Shown here piece after piece: positions 57,100 through 64,000 of a stretch of 64,000 bases of DNA (the first letter of the stretch is position 1; every line of letters starts with the position of its first letter). The notes beneath the pieces are model-generated. The model did no database searches. It worked only from the letters and a program-made list of their open reading frames with translations, and was not told the DNA's origin. The DNA comes from Herpetosiphon gulosus (GTDB lineage: Bacteria > Chloroflexota > Chloroflexia > Chloroflexales > Herpetosiphonaceae): NCBI RefSeq assembly GCF_039545135.1, contig NZ_BAABRU010000014.1:83270-147269 (forward strand), in the 5' to 3' direction. The translations under genes were made by a program, and so were the position numbers.

Positions 57100-58134
57100 C
57101 TATACTGGATGCAACCCAGTAAACTCCAGCCCCAAGCGCTCATTGAAGCCATGCATCAAATTCAAGCATTGGATGGCGGCTCCGGCTGCACCCTTCATCA
57201 AGTTATCGAGGGCACACAGCGCGACCACGCGGCCAGTCGCTTCGTCGAGTGCCCAGCCAATATCGGCATAATTGCTGCCAGCCAAGATTTTTGGCTCAGG
57301 ATGGCGGTGCAAACCACTGCGATCATGGACAATTCTCAGAAATGGTTGTTCGGCAGCGGCAGCGCGATAGGCTCGCCAGAGATCACGCTCGTTGACCGAG
57401 CCTTGGGTAAACACATGACAGGTTGCCAAAGCTCCGCGCACCATTTCCACCGATGTGATTGAAATATGCACATTTTCAAGGCCATGGGCTTGTACGATTT
57501 CGGCAGTGTGGCGATGGCCAACTGGCGCAAACGAGCGCACCACGCCTGATCGTTCGGCATGATGGCTGCCATCGTTGGCAACCGCGCCTGCCTCAGACGA
57601 ACCAACCTTGACTTCAGCGACCATAGGCTTGGTTTGATCGATCAAGCCTGCTTTGACCAAAGGCAACAAGGCCAAGTTAATGGCCGTGGCGTTGCAGCCC
57701 ACGCCGCTCACATAGCGAGTTGAGCGAATTTGCTCGCGATATAATTCGGGCAAGCCATAAACAAAACGCTCAATCCATTGCGGGGCAGGGTGGGGTTCGC
57801 CATACCAACGGCTATAGGCTTCGGGGTCGCGCAAACGAAAATCGGCAGAACAATCGATTAATGCTTGACCAAGGCCCGCGTAATGCTCAATATTTTTGGC
57901 GGCTGAGCCATGCGGCAAGGCCAAAATCAACACATCACAAGGCTCCAAAGTGCTTTGTGGGCTATAGCGCAACTCCGTGCGACCACGCAAATTGGGGTGA
58001 GTGCTGTAGACATATTGGCCTGCTAAGCGTTCGCTGGTGACCTGACGCACCTCGACATGGGGATGCCCCAACAATAAACGCAGCAATTCACCACCGACAT
58101 AGCCCGAGCCACCAACTATCGAAACTGAAAGCAT
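57100..58134 (-). CDS. lysY: [LysW]-aminoadipate 6-phosphate reductase
   Basis: 344 residues, ArgC/LysY type. The N-terminal NADP site is SIVGGSGYVGGELLRLL; the catalytic Cys lies in YVSGVGCNATAINLALLPL; later FAPVGHRHTAEI carries the conserved His. The C-terminus NLMKGAAGAAIQCLNLMHGF is typical. It reduces LysW-aminoadipyl phosphate to the semialdehyde. 29 bp downstream of lysX. Confidence 0.93.
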   Translation of the reverse strand: MLSVSIVGGSGYVGGELLRLLLGHPHVEVRQVTSERLAGQYVYSTHPNLRGRTELRYSPQSTLEPCDVLILALPHGSAAKNIEHYAGLGQALIDCSADFRLRDPEAYSRWYGEPHPAPQWIERFVYGLPELYREQIRSTRYVSGVGCNATAINLALLPLVKAGLIDQTKPMVAEVKVGSSEAGAVANDGSHHAERSGVVRSFAPVGHRHTAEIVQAHGLENVHISITSVEMVRGALATCHVFTQGSVNERDLWRAYRAAAAEQPFLRIVHDRSGLHRHPEPKILAGSNYADIGWALDEATGRVVALCALDNLMKGAAGAAIQCLNLMHGFNERLGLEFTGLHPV

Positions 58135-58163
58135 AACAACCTCAAATGGCTACAGCCCGCCGC

Positions 58164-59033
58164 CTATTGCGCTTGAGCTAGCACATAATCAACAATTCGT
58201 TCGGGAATATTCACGCCAGTTGTGCTGATGCTGTTGCGAAATTCCATGGTGTAATTGACTTCGTTAACCAAATAGCGGCCTTCGGCAGTCTCGAAGATAT
58301 CGATTGCCACCACACCGCCACCAACTGCGTTGGCCGCACCGATACAAATATCGGCTAAGGCTGGTGTGATTGAGCAATTTGAGGCTTGACCACCCCGCGC
58401 AGTATTGGTGATCCAGTGGCCGCTAGTGCGATAAATCGCCGCAATACACTCATCGCCAACCACAAATGCCCGAATATCACGGCCACCTGGTTTGTTGACA
58501 TATTCTTGAATGTAGAAAATTGCATGCTGATAATTGCCCAAGGTGTCGCGATGCTCAAGCACCGCCTCGGCAGCTTCGCGATCGTTGATCTTCGAGACCA
58601 AGCGACCCCACGAGCCAATCACTGGCTTCAACACCACCGGATATCCCAAGCTTTCAATCGCTTCGAGTGCTGAATCTTGAGTGTAGGCCAGCAAACAACG
58701 TGGCGATGGCACGCTGTTGCGTAACAACGCTTGCGTGGTCAAAAATTTATCGCCACAGGTCAAGGCCACGTTATAATTATTGACCGTTGGAATGCCAGCA
58801 TCGTTCAAGGTTTTGAGTGTGTACAAGGCTCGACCATGGTGCAACGAACGCTCAATAATCACATCAGGAAATTGTTCGCGCACTTGGCGATTGGCTTGCA
58901 AAGCATTCAAATCAAACCATGTCTGATCATCATCAATCCGCTCAAATTGGACATTGCGCCGCTCAAACTCAGTAATCAGCAGCTTTTCTTCAACCCGAAT
59001 TCGGGAACACAACATACCTACACGCATTGACAT
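58164..59033 (-). CDS. lysX: Alpha-aminoadipate-LysW ligase
   Basis: 289 residues, RimK-like ATP-grasp. Features: [35 protein letters not shown] (ATP lysine), [22 protein letters not shown], and [15 protein letters not shown] with metal ligands Glu and Asn. It joins the amino group of aminoadipate to the C-terminal Glu of LysW using ATP. The second ATG (59027) has better spacing to AGGGAG than the first. Next to lysW (7 bp), which rules out a RimK role. Confidence 0.93.
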   Translation of the reverse strand: MSMRVGMLCSRIRVEEKLLITEFERRNVQFERIDDDQTWFDLNALQANRQVREQFPDVIIERSLHHGRALYTLKTLNDAGIPTVNNYNVALTCGDKFLTTQALLRNSVPSPRCLLAYTQDSALEAIESLGYPVVLKPVIGSWGRLVSKINDREAAEAVLEHRDTLGNYQHAIFYIQEYVNKPGGRDIRAFVVGDECIAAIYRTSGHWITNTARGGQASNCSITPALADICIGAANAVGGGVVAIDIFETAEGRYLVNEVNYTMEFRNSISTTGVNIPERIVDYVLAQAQ

Positions 59034-59040
59034 AACTCCC

Positions 59041-59208
59041 TTACTCGCCCCAGTCTTCTTCGACTTCGGGTGCTAATTCCAACACAACTGGATTCAGGCT
59101 GACGACTTCGAGTTCTGCGCCACAATCGGGGCATGGCACGATCTCGCCATCCAAAATATCGGCTGCCAACGCGATCGTTGCTTCACATTCTGGGCATGCT
59201 GCACTCAT
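59041..59208 (-). CDS. lysW: Lysine biosynthesis amino-group carrier protein LysW
   Basis: 55 residues from the ATG at 59208 with AAAGGAA upstream; the longer upstream frame is repeat sequence. Zinc-ribbon cysteines are Cys5, Cys8, Cys26 and Cys29, and the very acidic tail ends in EEDWGE. The C-terminal Glu55 is the point of attachment for aminoadipate, and the EDWGE ending is the hallmark of LysW. It protects the amino group and presents intermediates to LysZ, LysY, LysJ and LysK. Confidence 0.96.
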   Translation of the reverse strand: MSAACPECEATIALAADILDGEIVPCPDCGAELEVVSLNPVVLELAPEVEEDWGE

Positions 59209-59398
59209 TTGTTTAATTCCTTTATTGAGTAGGGGTCGGGATTTAGAAGTACCCTCACCCCCAACCCCTCTCCCACCGAGCGGGCGAGGGGAGTTAATTA
59301 TTCCGATAGCCAAAAGAATAGCCTTACCCTCTGCGCCTCTGCGTTAAAACTTCCTGATCCCTGATCCCTGATCCCTCGCCCCTTCGTGGATCAAAATT
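59209..59398. repeat. Repeat mosaic between lysW and the homoisocitrate dehydrogenase gene
   Basis: A half family (f) element (59252-59294), CCGATAGCCAAAAGAATAGCC (palindrome remnant), CTCTGCGCCTCTGCGTTAAA (59329-59348) with ACTTCCT, repeated CTGATCCCTGATCCCTGATC, and CCTTCGTGGATCAAAATTGA. The last unit supplies the TGA of the dehydrogenase gene. Confidence 0.75.
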
Positions 59399-60386
59399 GA
59401 GCGATCACTGCCTGCACCACCTCAGCCGTCGTCGCCGTACCAGCCAGATCTGGTGTGTATGGCCCATTCGCCAAGACCGCTTGAATTGCGGTTTGCAAAC
59501 GCTCGGCGTAGCTGTTCAAGCCCACAAATTCCAGCATCAACACGCTAGCGCTCAAGGTTGCCAATGGATTAGCGATGCCTTGGCCGGCAATATCCGGTGC
59601 GCTACCATGCACAGGCTCGAATACCGCCGTGCGCGTGCCATAATTGGCCGATGCTGCCAAACCAAGCCCGCCACCCCAAACGCTAGCTACATCTGAGAGA
59701 ATATCGCCAAACAAATTGGTAGTGACCAACACCTCAAAGCGTTCGGGAGCACGCGCCAATTGATAAGCAGCGTTATCGACTAACATTTCTTCAACTTGTA
59801 AATCGGGCGCATCGCTTAGCACGCGCAGTGCAGTTTCGCGGAACAAACCACAGGTTTTGCGCAGCACATTGGCTTTGTGTACCACCGTGATTTTGCGGCG
59901 GCCAGTGCGTTGGGCATATTGGACTGCCCATTGCACGATGCGTTCGCTGGCTTGGCGGGTGATAATTCGTTGCGCCGTGGCGCGTTCATCGCCCTCGCGG
60001 GTTTCTTGGCCGCTATACAAACCCTCGGTATTTTCGCGTACCACCACCAAATTGACTCCAGCGCGGGCGTTGGCCAGCGGCGGCGTTTGGACTGGCCGTA
60101 CACAAGCATACAAATCAAGCGCTTTGCGCATGCCAACAATTGGGCTGCGATAGCCAGCGACCCGTTGCGATGGTGAGCTAACTGCGCCAAACAAGGTGGC
60201 ATTGGCCGCTTGGACAGCCGCTAAAGTTTGTTCGGGCAAGGCGTTGCCAGTGCGCTGAAAGGTTTCCCAACCAGCCTCGGCTTCGACAAATTCGGCGGGC
60301 ACTGCTAAGGCTTCGAGCACTTGGCGGGCTGCTTGCACCACTTCGCGGCCAATCCCATCGCCAGCAATCAAACACAACCTGGTCAT
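59391..60386 (-). CDS. Homoisocitrate dehydrogenase (isocitrate/isopropylmalate dehydrogenase family)
   Basis: 331 residues, AGGAG before the ATG, 2 bp after the dehydratase small subunit. LIAGDGIGREVVQAA opens the fold; Arg-rich substrate loop YACVRPVQ; VVRENTEGLYSGQE; VHKANVLRKTCGLF has the catalytic Lys; YGTRTAVFEPVHGSAPDIAGQGIANPLA binds NAD. The gene order with homocitrate synthase and homoaconitase points to homoisocitrate oxidation to 2-oxoadipate. The stop codon lies in a family (b) repeat. Confidence 0.92.
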   Translation of the reverse strand: MTRLCLIAGDGIGREVVQAARQVLEALAVPAEFVEAEAGWETFQRTGNALPEQTLAAVQAANATLFGAVSSPSQRVAGYRSPIVGMRKALDLYACVRPVQTPPLANARAGVNLVVVRENTEGLYSGQETREGDERATAQRIITRQASERIVQWAVQYAQRTGRRKITVVHKANVLRKTCGLFRETALRVLSDAPDLQVEEMLVDNAAYQLARAPERFEVLVTTNLFGDILSDVASVWGGGLGLAASANYGTRTAVFEPVHGSAPDIAGQGIANPLATLSASVLMLEFVGLNSYAERLQTAIQAVLANGPYTPDLAGTATTAEVVQAVIAQF

Positions 60387-60388
60387 GT

Positions 60389-60886
60389 TTAGGCTCCTGT
60401 CGCGGGAAAGCGACCATGGCGACGGTAGAATGGCACGATTCCGCCTTCAGCCCAGACTTCACGCATCCAGCCTTCTGGTGGTGGTAGTTGAATTTGGTTG
60501 GCATTGTTGGTGATCAGGCCAGCAGCCAAATCAAAATCCACAAGATCGCCATCAGCAACTTGCTCGCGAATATCGGTGGTGAAACAGGGAATGCCCAAGT
60601 TCAAGGCGTTGCGGAAGAAAATGCGGGCAAATAGCGGAGCGATAATTGCGCCAACCCCGCAGCGCTTCAAGGCCAAGGGAGCATATTCGCGGCTTGAACC
60701 ACAGCCAAAGTTTGGCCCAGCAATAATCAAATCGCCTGGCTCAACGTTGGGAGCGAAATCGGGCCGCGCTTCGATAAAGGCATAGCGCCGCACATCGTCG
60801 TTTGCGCCCAACATGTAGGGAGCATAACGGCCTGGAACCATCTGATCAGTGTTGACATCATTTCCAAAAACCCAAATCCGTGGCAT
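60389..60886 (-). CDS. Homoaconitase small subunit (LeuD-like)
   Basis: 165 residues from the ATG at 60886 (MPRIWVFGNDVNTDQMVPGRY) with AGGAG upstream; the longer frame upstream is in the wrong phase for the large subunit and is noncoding. The swivelling-domain motif GPNFGCGSSREYAPLALKRCGVGAI is intact. With the large subunit it dehydrates homocitrate and rehydrates cis-homoaconitate to homoisocitrate. LeuD is the alternative by sequence; the operon decides. Confidence 0.93.
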   Translation of the reverse strand: MPRIWVFGNDVNTDQMVPGRYAPYMLGANDDVRRYAFIEARPDFAPNVEPGDLIIAGPNFGCGSSREYAPLALKRCGVGAIIAPLFARIFFRNALNLGIPCFTTDIREQVADGDLVDFDLAAGLITNNANQIQLPPPEGWMREVWAEGGIVPFYRRHGRFPATGA

Positions 60887-60914
60887 AGTGCTGACTCCTG
60901 TGCAATTGCAAAAA

Positions 60915-62180
60915 TTAGGCGAAAACTGCTTGCTCAGTGCTATCAAGCACATTGCGTGGATGGGTGATGTAGCCCGTGACGGCGGTGGCAGCGGCAACTT
61001 CAGGTGAGGCCAAGTAGATATTGGCTCCTGGGCTGCCCATCCGTCCGCGGAAATTGCGATTGCCAGTGAAAACACAGACTTCATCGGGAGCCAACACGCC
61101 CATATGGCGGCCAATGCATGCGCCACAACCAGGCGTACCGATTGTCGCTCCGGCAGCCAACAAGGTAGCCAATGTGCCATCGCTGGCGGCGCGATGCAGG
61201 CTTTCGCTCGAAGCAGGCACGACAATCATGCGCACATTCGGAGCCAAACGCCGCCCCTTGAGGATGCTAGCAGCGGCAGCCATATCTTCGTAATGGCCGT
61301 TGGTGCAGGTGCCGAGATACACGACATCGACCGCTACTCGCCCAACATCAGCCAAATCAACCACGTTATCGACATAATGCGGCACGCTAACTTGTGGTTC
61401 GAGGGTGCTCAAATCGCATTCAACCACGCGGCTGTAGCTTGCATCAGCCTCAACCCGCAACCATTCTGGCACGGGATGTTCAGCGCCCAAGCCAGTTGGG
61501 GCAACGATTCCGGCTTTGGCTCCAACTTCAATCGACAAGGTTGCCAAGGTCATGCGTTCGCGCCACGAAAGAAAATCAACCCCGTGCCACTCAACACTTT
61601 GGTAGGTTGCGCCATCGGCTCGTAGCGTGCGAGCTGCCCACAAGCCAAAATCTTTGACGCTCACGCCCGGCTGAAAATTGCCCACAGCATTGACCCGCAC
61701 GGTTTCGGGAACGCGGAACCAAGTTTGTCCAGTGGCGAGGGCGAGCGCGATATCGGTCGTGCCCATGCCTGAGCCAAAGGCCGCCGCCGCACCATAGCCA
61801 GTGCTATGCGAATCGCTGCCAATCACCAGCATGCCCGGCTGCACCAGCCCTTCTTCAATCAAGACAGGGTGCGAGATGCCGCGACCGACATCAAACAAAT
61901 GGCTGATACCTTGTTGGGCAACCCAACGCCGTACTTGCTGTTGCTGCTCGGCTTGGCGCACGGTGGCGGCTGGGGCAACATGGTCGATCACCACTGCAAC
62001 TTTGTCGCGATCCCAGACGCGTTCAGCACCCAATTCGTTGTGCAAGGTTTCGATAATGCTGGGCGAGAGGCTATCGTGCATCATCACCAAATCGACGTTG
62101 ACTACCACCATATCGCCTGCTTGCACGTCGCTACGACCGGAAGCATGCCCCAAGATTTGCTCGGCAAATGTCTGACCCAT
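60915..62180 (-). CDS. Homoaconitase large subunit (LeuC-like)
   Basis: 421 residues from the ATG at 62180 (MGQTFAEQILGHASGRSDVQAGD). Fe-S cluster cysteines lie in YLGTCTNGHYEDM and TPGCGACIGRH, with GSDSHSTGYGAAAAFGSGMGTTDIA for substrate binding and GRMGSPGANIYLASPEVAAATAVTGYI near the end. Matches the 420-residue archaeal/Thermus type. Between it and homocitrate synthase (62181-62277) only a small dyad, TTGAAAT-AGCA-ATTTCAA, is seen. Confidence 0.94.
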   Translation of the reverse strand: MGQTFAEQILGHASGRSDVQAGDMVVVNVDLVMMHDSLSPSIIETLHNELGAERVWDRDKVAVVIDHVAPAATVRQAEQQQQVRRWVAQQGISHLFDVGRGISHPVLIEEGLVQPGMLVIGSDSHSTGYGAAAAFGSGMGTTDIALALATGQTWFRVPETVRVNAVGNFQPGVSVKDFGLWAARTLRADGATYQSVEWHGVDFLSWRERMTLATLSIEVGAKAGIVAPTGLGAEHPVPEWLRVEADASYSRVVECDLSTLEPQVSVPHYVDNVVDLADVGRVAVDVVYLGTCTNGHYEDMAAAASILKGRRLAPNVRMIVVPASSESLHRAASDGTLATLLAAGATIGTPGCGACIGRHMGVLAPDEVCVFTGNRNFRGRMGSPGANIYLASPEVAAATAVTGYITHPRNVLDSTEQAVFA

Positions 62181-62277
62181 TGCGAAAACTCCCCAAAAAT
62201 AGCTGAAAAATGACACATCAAGGTATAGCAAGCTAGGGCATTGAAATAGCAATTTCAATTGCCTGCTCGAAAAATCG

Positions 62278-63411
62278 TTAGGCTGCTTGGAGGGTGCTTG
62301 AGCGCAGCAGCGCATCCACCTCGTCGAGCGTCAACGGCTGATCATCGGCGGCAGCTTTGAGTTGGGCTGCAATCGCGATAATCGTGGTGTCGCTCAGATC
62401 CAAACCTAGGGCGTTGGCGCGGCTTTGCAAAGCATGGCGACCAGTTAGGCGATGCCCAATCAGCACGTTGCGTTCGCGCCCAAAAGCCTTGGGATCGATC
62501 GCTTCGTAGGTGCTGGGATTGGCCAAAACAGCCTTGGTATGCAGGCCAGCTTTGTGAGCAAAGGCGGTTTCGCTGGTGATACAGGCATTGAACGGCACTT
62601 GAATGCCCAAGATTGCCGCAACTGTGTGATCTAGTTGGGCCAACATTGGCAAGGCGTAGTCTGCAACACTTTCAGGTTCGGAGAGGTAGAGGCGGGCAAT
62701 TAAGCCGCTGAGTGCGGCGATGCCGTTGCGTTCGCCAATGCCAAGAATTGTGGTATCGATGTGGGTTGCGCCCGCTTCGAGTGCTGCATAGGCATTGGCA
62801 ATTGCACAGCCGCCATCGTTGTGGCCATGAAATTCAATGTCGCAGCGAACTGCATTGCGGACTGCGCCAACCACTCGCTCAACATCGCGCGGCGTGGCAA
62901 TGCCCACGGTATCGGCGATGCCAACCCGCTGCACCCCAAGCAAATCGACAGCTTGGTAGACGCGCAACAAATCGGGCAGTGGCGTGCGAAATGAATCTTC
63001 GCAGGAGAACCGAACTTCGATATTACGTTCTTGGAGGAAACGCACGACCGGGCCAACTTCGGCCAAAATCGCTTCAATTGAGCGACCATGGCTCCATTGG
63101 CGCAGATAGGGTGATGTGCCAAAGAGGATATTTACGCCAGCCACGCCACATTCAGCGGCGAGCCGCACGTCATCAAGGTTACAACGGGTGTGGGTCAGCA
63201 GCTTGGTGTTGCCGAGCGGCAAGGCTGCGATGGTGCGCAAATCTGCCGCACTTTGCGGCGAGGCGCAGGGAGAGGTCATTTCGATATATTCAACGCCAAA
63301 CTGAATCAGCAAATTGGCGATGGTAAGGCGATCTTCGGTGCTGAAATGGGCGTTGGCCCATTGTTCGCCTTCGCGTAAGGTGGTATCAACGATTGCAAAC
63401 TGACGGGTCAT
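62278..63411 (-). CDS. Homocitrate synthase
   Basis: 377 residues from the ATG at 63411 (GGAAGGA about 8 nt upstream). DTTLREGEQ at 9-17 carries Arg13, Glu14 and the metal Asp9; HGHNDGGCAIANAYAALEAGATHID has the metal His pair; TILGIGERNGIAALSGLIARLY and ETAFAHKAGLHTKAVL complete the DRE-TIM metallolyase. The ERNG and short form fit homocitrate synthase rather than isopropylmalate synthase. It condenses 2-oxoglutarate with acetyl-CoA, the committed step. Its start overlaps the stop of a 35-codon ORF (ATGA), and it lies downstream of a leader/attenuator. Confidence 0.92.
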   Translation of the reverse strand: MTRQFAIVDTTLREGEQWANAHFSTEDRLTIANLLIQFGVEYIEMTSPCASPQSAADLRTIAALPLGNTKLLTHTRCNLDDVRLAAECGVAGVNILFGTSPYLRQWSHGRSIEAILAEVGPVVRFLQERNIEVRFSCEDSFRTPLPDLLRVYQAVDLLGVQRVGIADTVGIATPRDVERVVGAVRNAVRCDIEFHGHNDGGCAIANAYAALEAGATHIDTTILGIGERNGIAALSGLIARLYLSEPESVADYALPMLAQLDHTVAAILGIQVPFNACITSETAFAHKAGLHTKAVLANPSTYEAIDPKAFGRERNVLIGHRLTGRHALQSRANALGLDLSDTTIIAIAAQLKAAADDQPLTLDEVDALLRSSTLQAA

Positions 63412-63515
63412 GAAAGCACAATCCTTCCGCAAGAACATCCGGTGAACAATTCAGGGCGAACAGCCGCAGGGCGGTGGATATGGCTGATGCGTTTAAGTTG
63501 CTTGAGTATGGCCAT
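63408..63515 (-). CDS. 35-residue ORF translationally coupled to homocitrate synthase
   Basis: ATG at 63515 follows a strong GAAAGGA, and its TGA overlaps the homocitrate synthase ATG in ATGA. The peptide begins MAILKQLKRISHIH, is basic, and has two cysteines near the end (GCSCGR). It starts after the attenuator, so is made only from read-through transcripts. It may serve as a translational coupler for homocitrate synthase. No family recognised. Confidence 0.55.
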   Translation of the reverse strand: MAILKQLKRISHIHRPAAVRPELFTGCSCGRIVLS

Positions 63516-63546
63516 GGGAAAATCCTTTCAAACCGACGTTGGATAC

Positions 63547-63574
63547 AAAAAAACTCGCCGTTTTGTGCGGCGAG
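63547..63574 (-). terminator. Attenuator terminator of the lysine operon
   Basis: On the minus strand CTCGCCG (63574-63568), loop CACAAAA, CGGCGAG (63560-63554), then seven Ts (63553-63547). It lies 32 nt after the leader ORF stop and before the first pathway gene, where termination would shut off the operon. GCAGCGAG within the leader ORF matches the terminator's 3' arm sense (7 of 8 with GCGGCGAG) and could pair with CTCGCCGC as an anti-terminator. Confidence 0.88.
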
Positions 63575-63606
63575 CCTTGGTGTTTATTGAGCGCGTGAAG
63601 TGTTGT

Positions 63607-63693
63607 TTAGACGCGACGCAATAACCCAGACTCGCTGCCTGGCTTCTTTGCGCTACGTTTTTTCGAGTTCAGGTACAATTGTTGACTGAACAT
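63607..63693 (-). CDS. 28-residue leader peptide of the lysine operon
   Basis: ATG at 63693, GTGGAG upstream, stop TAA at 63609-63607. The peptide contains SKKRSAKK (residues 10-17): four Lys codons in two pairs, one Arg and, near the end, LLRR. It lies between a good promoter and a terminator hairpin ahead of nine lysine-pathway genes. By analogy with his, trp and leu leaders, ribosome stalling at Lys codons when Lys-tRNA is scarce could prevent termination. The start site is modest in strength and the Lys density is only moderate, so this is an inference. Confidence 0.6.
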   Translation of the reverse strand: MFSQQLYLNSKKRSAKKPGSESGLLRRV

Positions 63694-63732
63694 AGTAACA
63701 AACTCCACAAACCATCAAAAGTTCTGTCGCGA

Positions 63733-63761
63733 AGCATAGCAGGCAGGTTTGAGTTTGTCAA
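63733..63761 (-). promoter_or_regulatory. Promoter of the lysine operon
   Basis: On the minus strand TTGACA (63761-63756), 17-bp spacer, TATGCT (63738-63733). Expected transcript start near 63726, about 33 nt before the leader peptide ATG. No lysine riboswitch-like structure follows. Confidence 0.82.
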
Positions 63762-63971
63762 GTGATGATTTTTGGGCATCGGGGATCGGTTGTTGGGGGT
63801 CGGGGAGATCAATTTTAATAACCCTGCTGTTCATATTTAATTTTTCAAGTAACCGATAGATAAAATACAAGTATACGCCTGATGTGAGTGATAACGAAAA
63901 AATCCCTTGACAAAGCAAGACGGAAGTCCCACGATGGATGTGCTTACCAACCATCAACAGGAGTTCCGTCA
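63762..63971. other. Gap between lysine promoter and window edge gene
   Basis: A minus-strand frame of 90 codons across 63715-63987 covers the lysine promoter and is not taken as a gene. GACGGAAGTCC (about 63919-63929) and GGAGTTCCGTC (63960-63970) form an imperfect inverted repeat near the edge. Confidence 0.4.
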
Positions 63972-64000
63972 ATGCCCAGTATACCATTTTCTGATGTGAT
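63972..64000 (+). CDS. Start of an unidentified gene cut by the window edge
   Basis: ATG at 63972 follows CAGGAG at 63958-63963. Only MPSIPFSDV is visible before the sequence ends. An inverted repeat just upstream and the isolated position would fit the first codons of an insertion-sequence transposase, but nine codons cannot establish this. Confidence 0.3.

Noticed and set aside
59209..59313. Longer LysW starting at 59313
   Set aside because: The added 35 residues are translated family (f) repeat; the ATG at 59208 has a ribosome binding site and gives the normal LysW length.
60887..61225. Long N-terminal extension of the homoaconitase small subunit
   Set aside because: It overlaps the large-subunit gene in another frame; the family begins at MPRIWVFG.
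63516..63732. Lysine riboswitch before homocitrate synthase
   Set aside because: Only about 200 nt with a coding-like leader and one terminator; none of the L-box conserved segments seen.
63715..63987. Minus-strand 90-codon frame upstream of the lysine leader
   Set aside because: It covers a good promoter, has no ribosome binding site, and its composition does not look coding.

Overview
The window reads as chromosomal DNA of a filamentous Chloroflexota bacterium, most probably Herpetosiphon or a close relative. This is inference from gene content, not from a database search: RNA polymerase beta-prime with a long coiled-coil insertion, a complete LysW-type lysine pathway, MoxR/DUF58/vWA genes of Chloroflexota type, many lipoproteins, a BTAD regulator, two soluble-headed Ser/Thr kinases, and recurrent G/C-rich intergenic repeats. 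No rRNA, tRNA or CRISPR array was found.

Layout. 1-2.6 kb: two tandem clan GH-A glycosidase-like proteins. 2.7-6.9 kb: a tight five-gene operon joining a cysteine-free relative of complex I/hydrogenase small subunits, a NuoH-like membrane protein, an ABC-2 exporter and a GlpB-like flavoprotein. 7-18.5 kb: FKBP isomerase, a 30-residue membrane protein, then a MoxR-DsbA-DUF58-BatA-BatB type surface/aerotolerance operon. 18.7-21.6 kb: acetyltransferase, membrane protein, and a MerR/DUF4386 pair behind a 19-bp-spacer promoter. 21.9-32.3 kb: ribF, then rpoB and rpoC separated by a free-standing LAGLIDADG endonuclease gene. 32.4-39.3 kb: paired membrane proteins, UPF0145 protein, heptose genes gmhB and gmhA, two paralogous kinases and a glycosyltransferase. 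39.5-53.8 kb: LysM protein, PspA, fused ECF ATPase, FMN oxidase, transporter, BTAD regulator, nucleotide-sugar enzyme, MscL, two VOC proteins. 53.8-63.8 kb (minus strand): the whole alpha-aminoadipate lysine pathway from homocitrate synthase to LysK.

The lysine operon begins at a good promoter (63733-63761), followed by a 28-codon leader ORF containing two Lys-Lys pairs, a textbook terminator hairpin with seven Us, and a second small ORF whose stop overlaps the homocitrate synthase start. This looks like peptide-leader attenuation of a LysW-type operon and is one of the two strongest candidates for an undescribed system; the other is the 2.7-6.9 kb operon. The rpoB-rpoC homing endonuclease is the third notable feature.

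Most larger gaps are filled by a mosaic of short repeat families: (a) CAGGGGCTAGGGATCAG-like, (b) TTGATCCACGAAGAGCACG, (c) CTCTGCGCCTCTGCGTTAAA, (d) a 47-nt palindromic element, (e) GGATGAAGGATGA, (f) an 80-100 bp element with CCCTCACCCC ends. They abut gene 3' ends and in some cases supply the stop codon.
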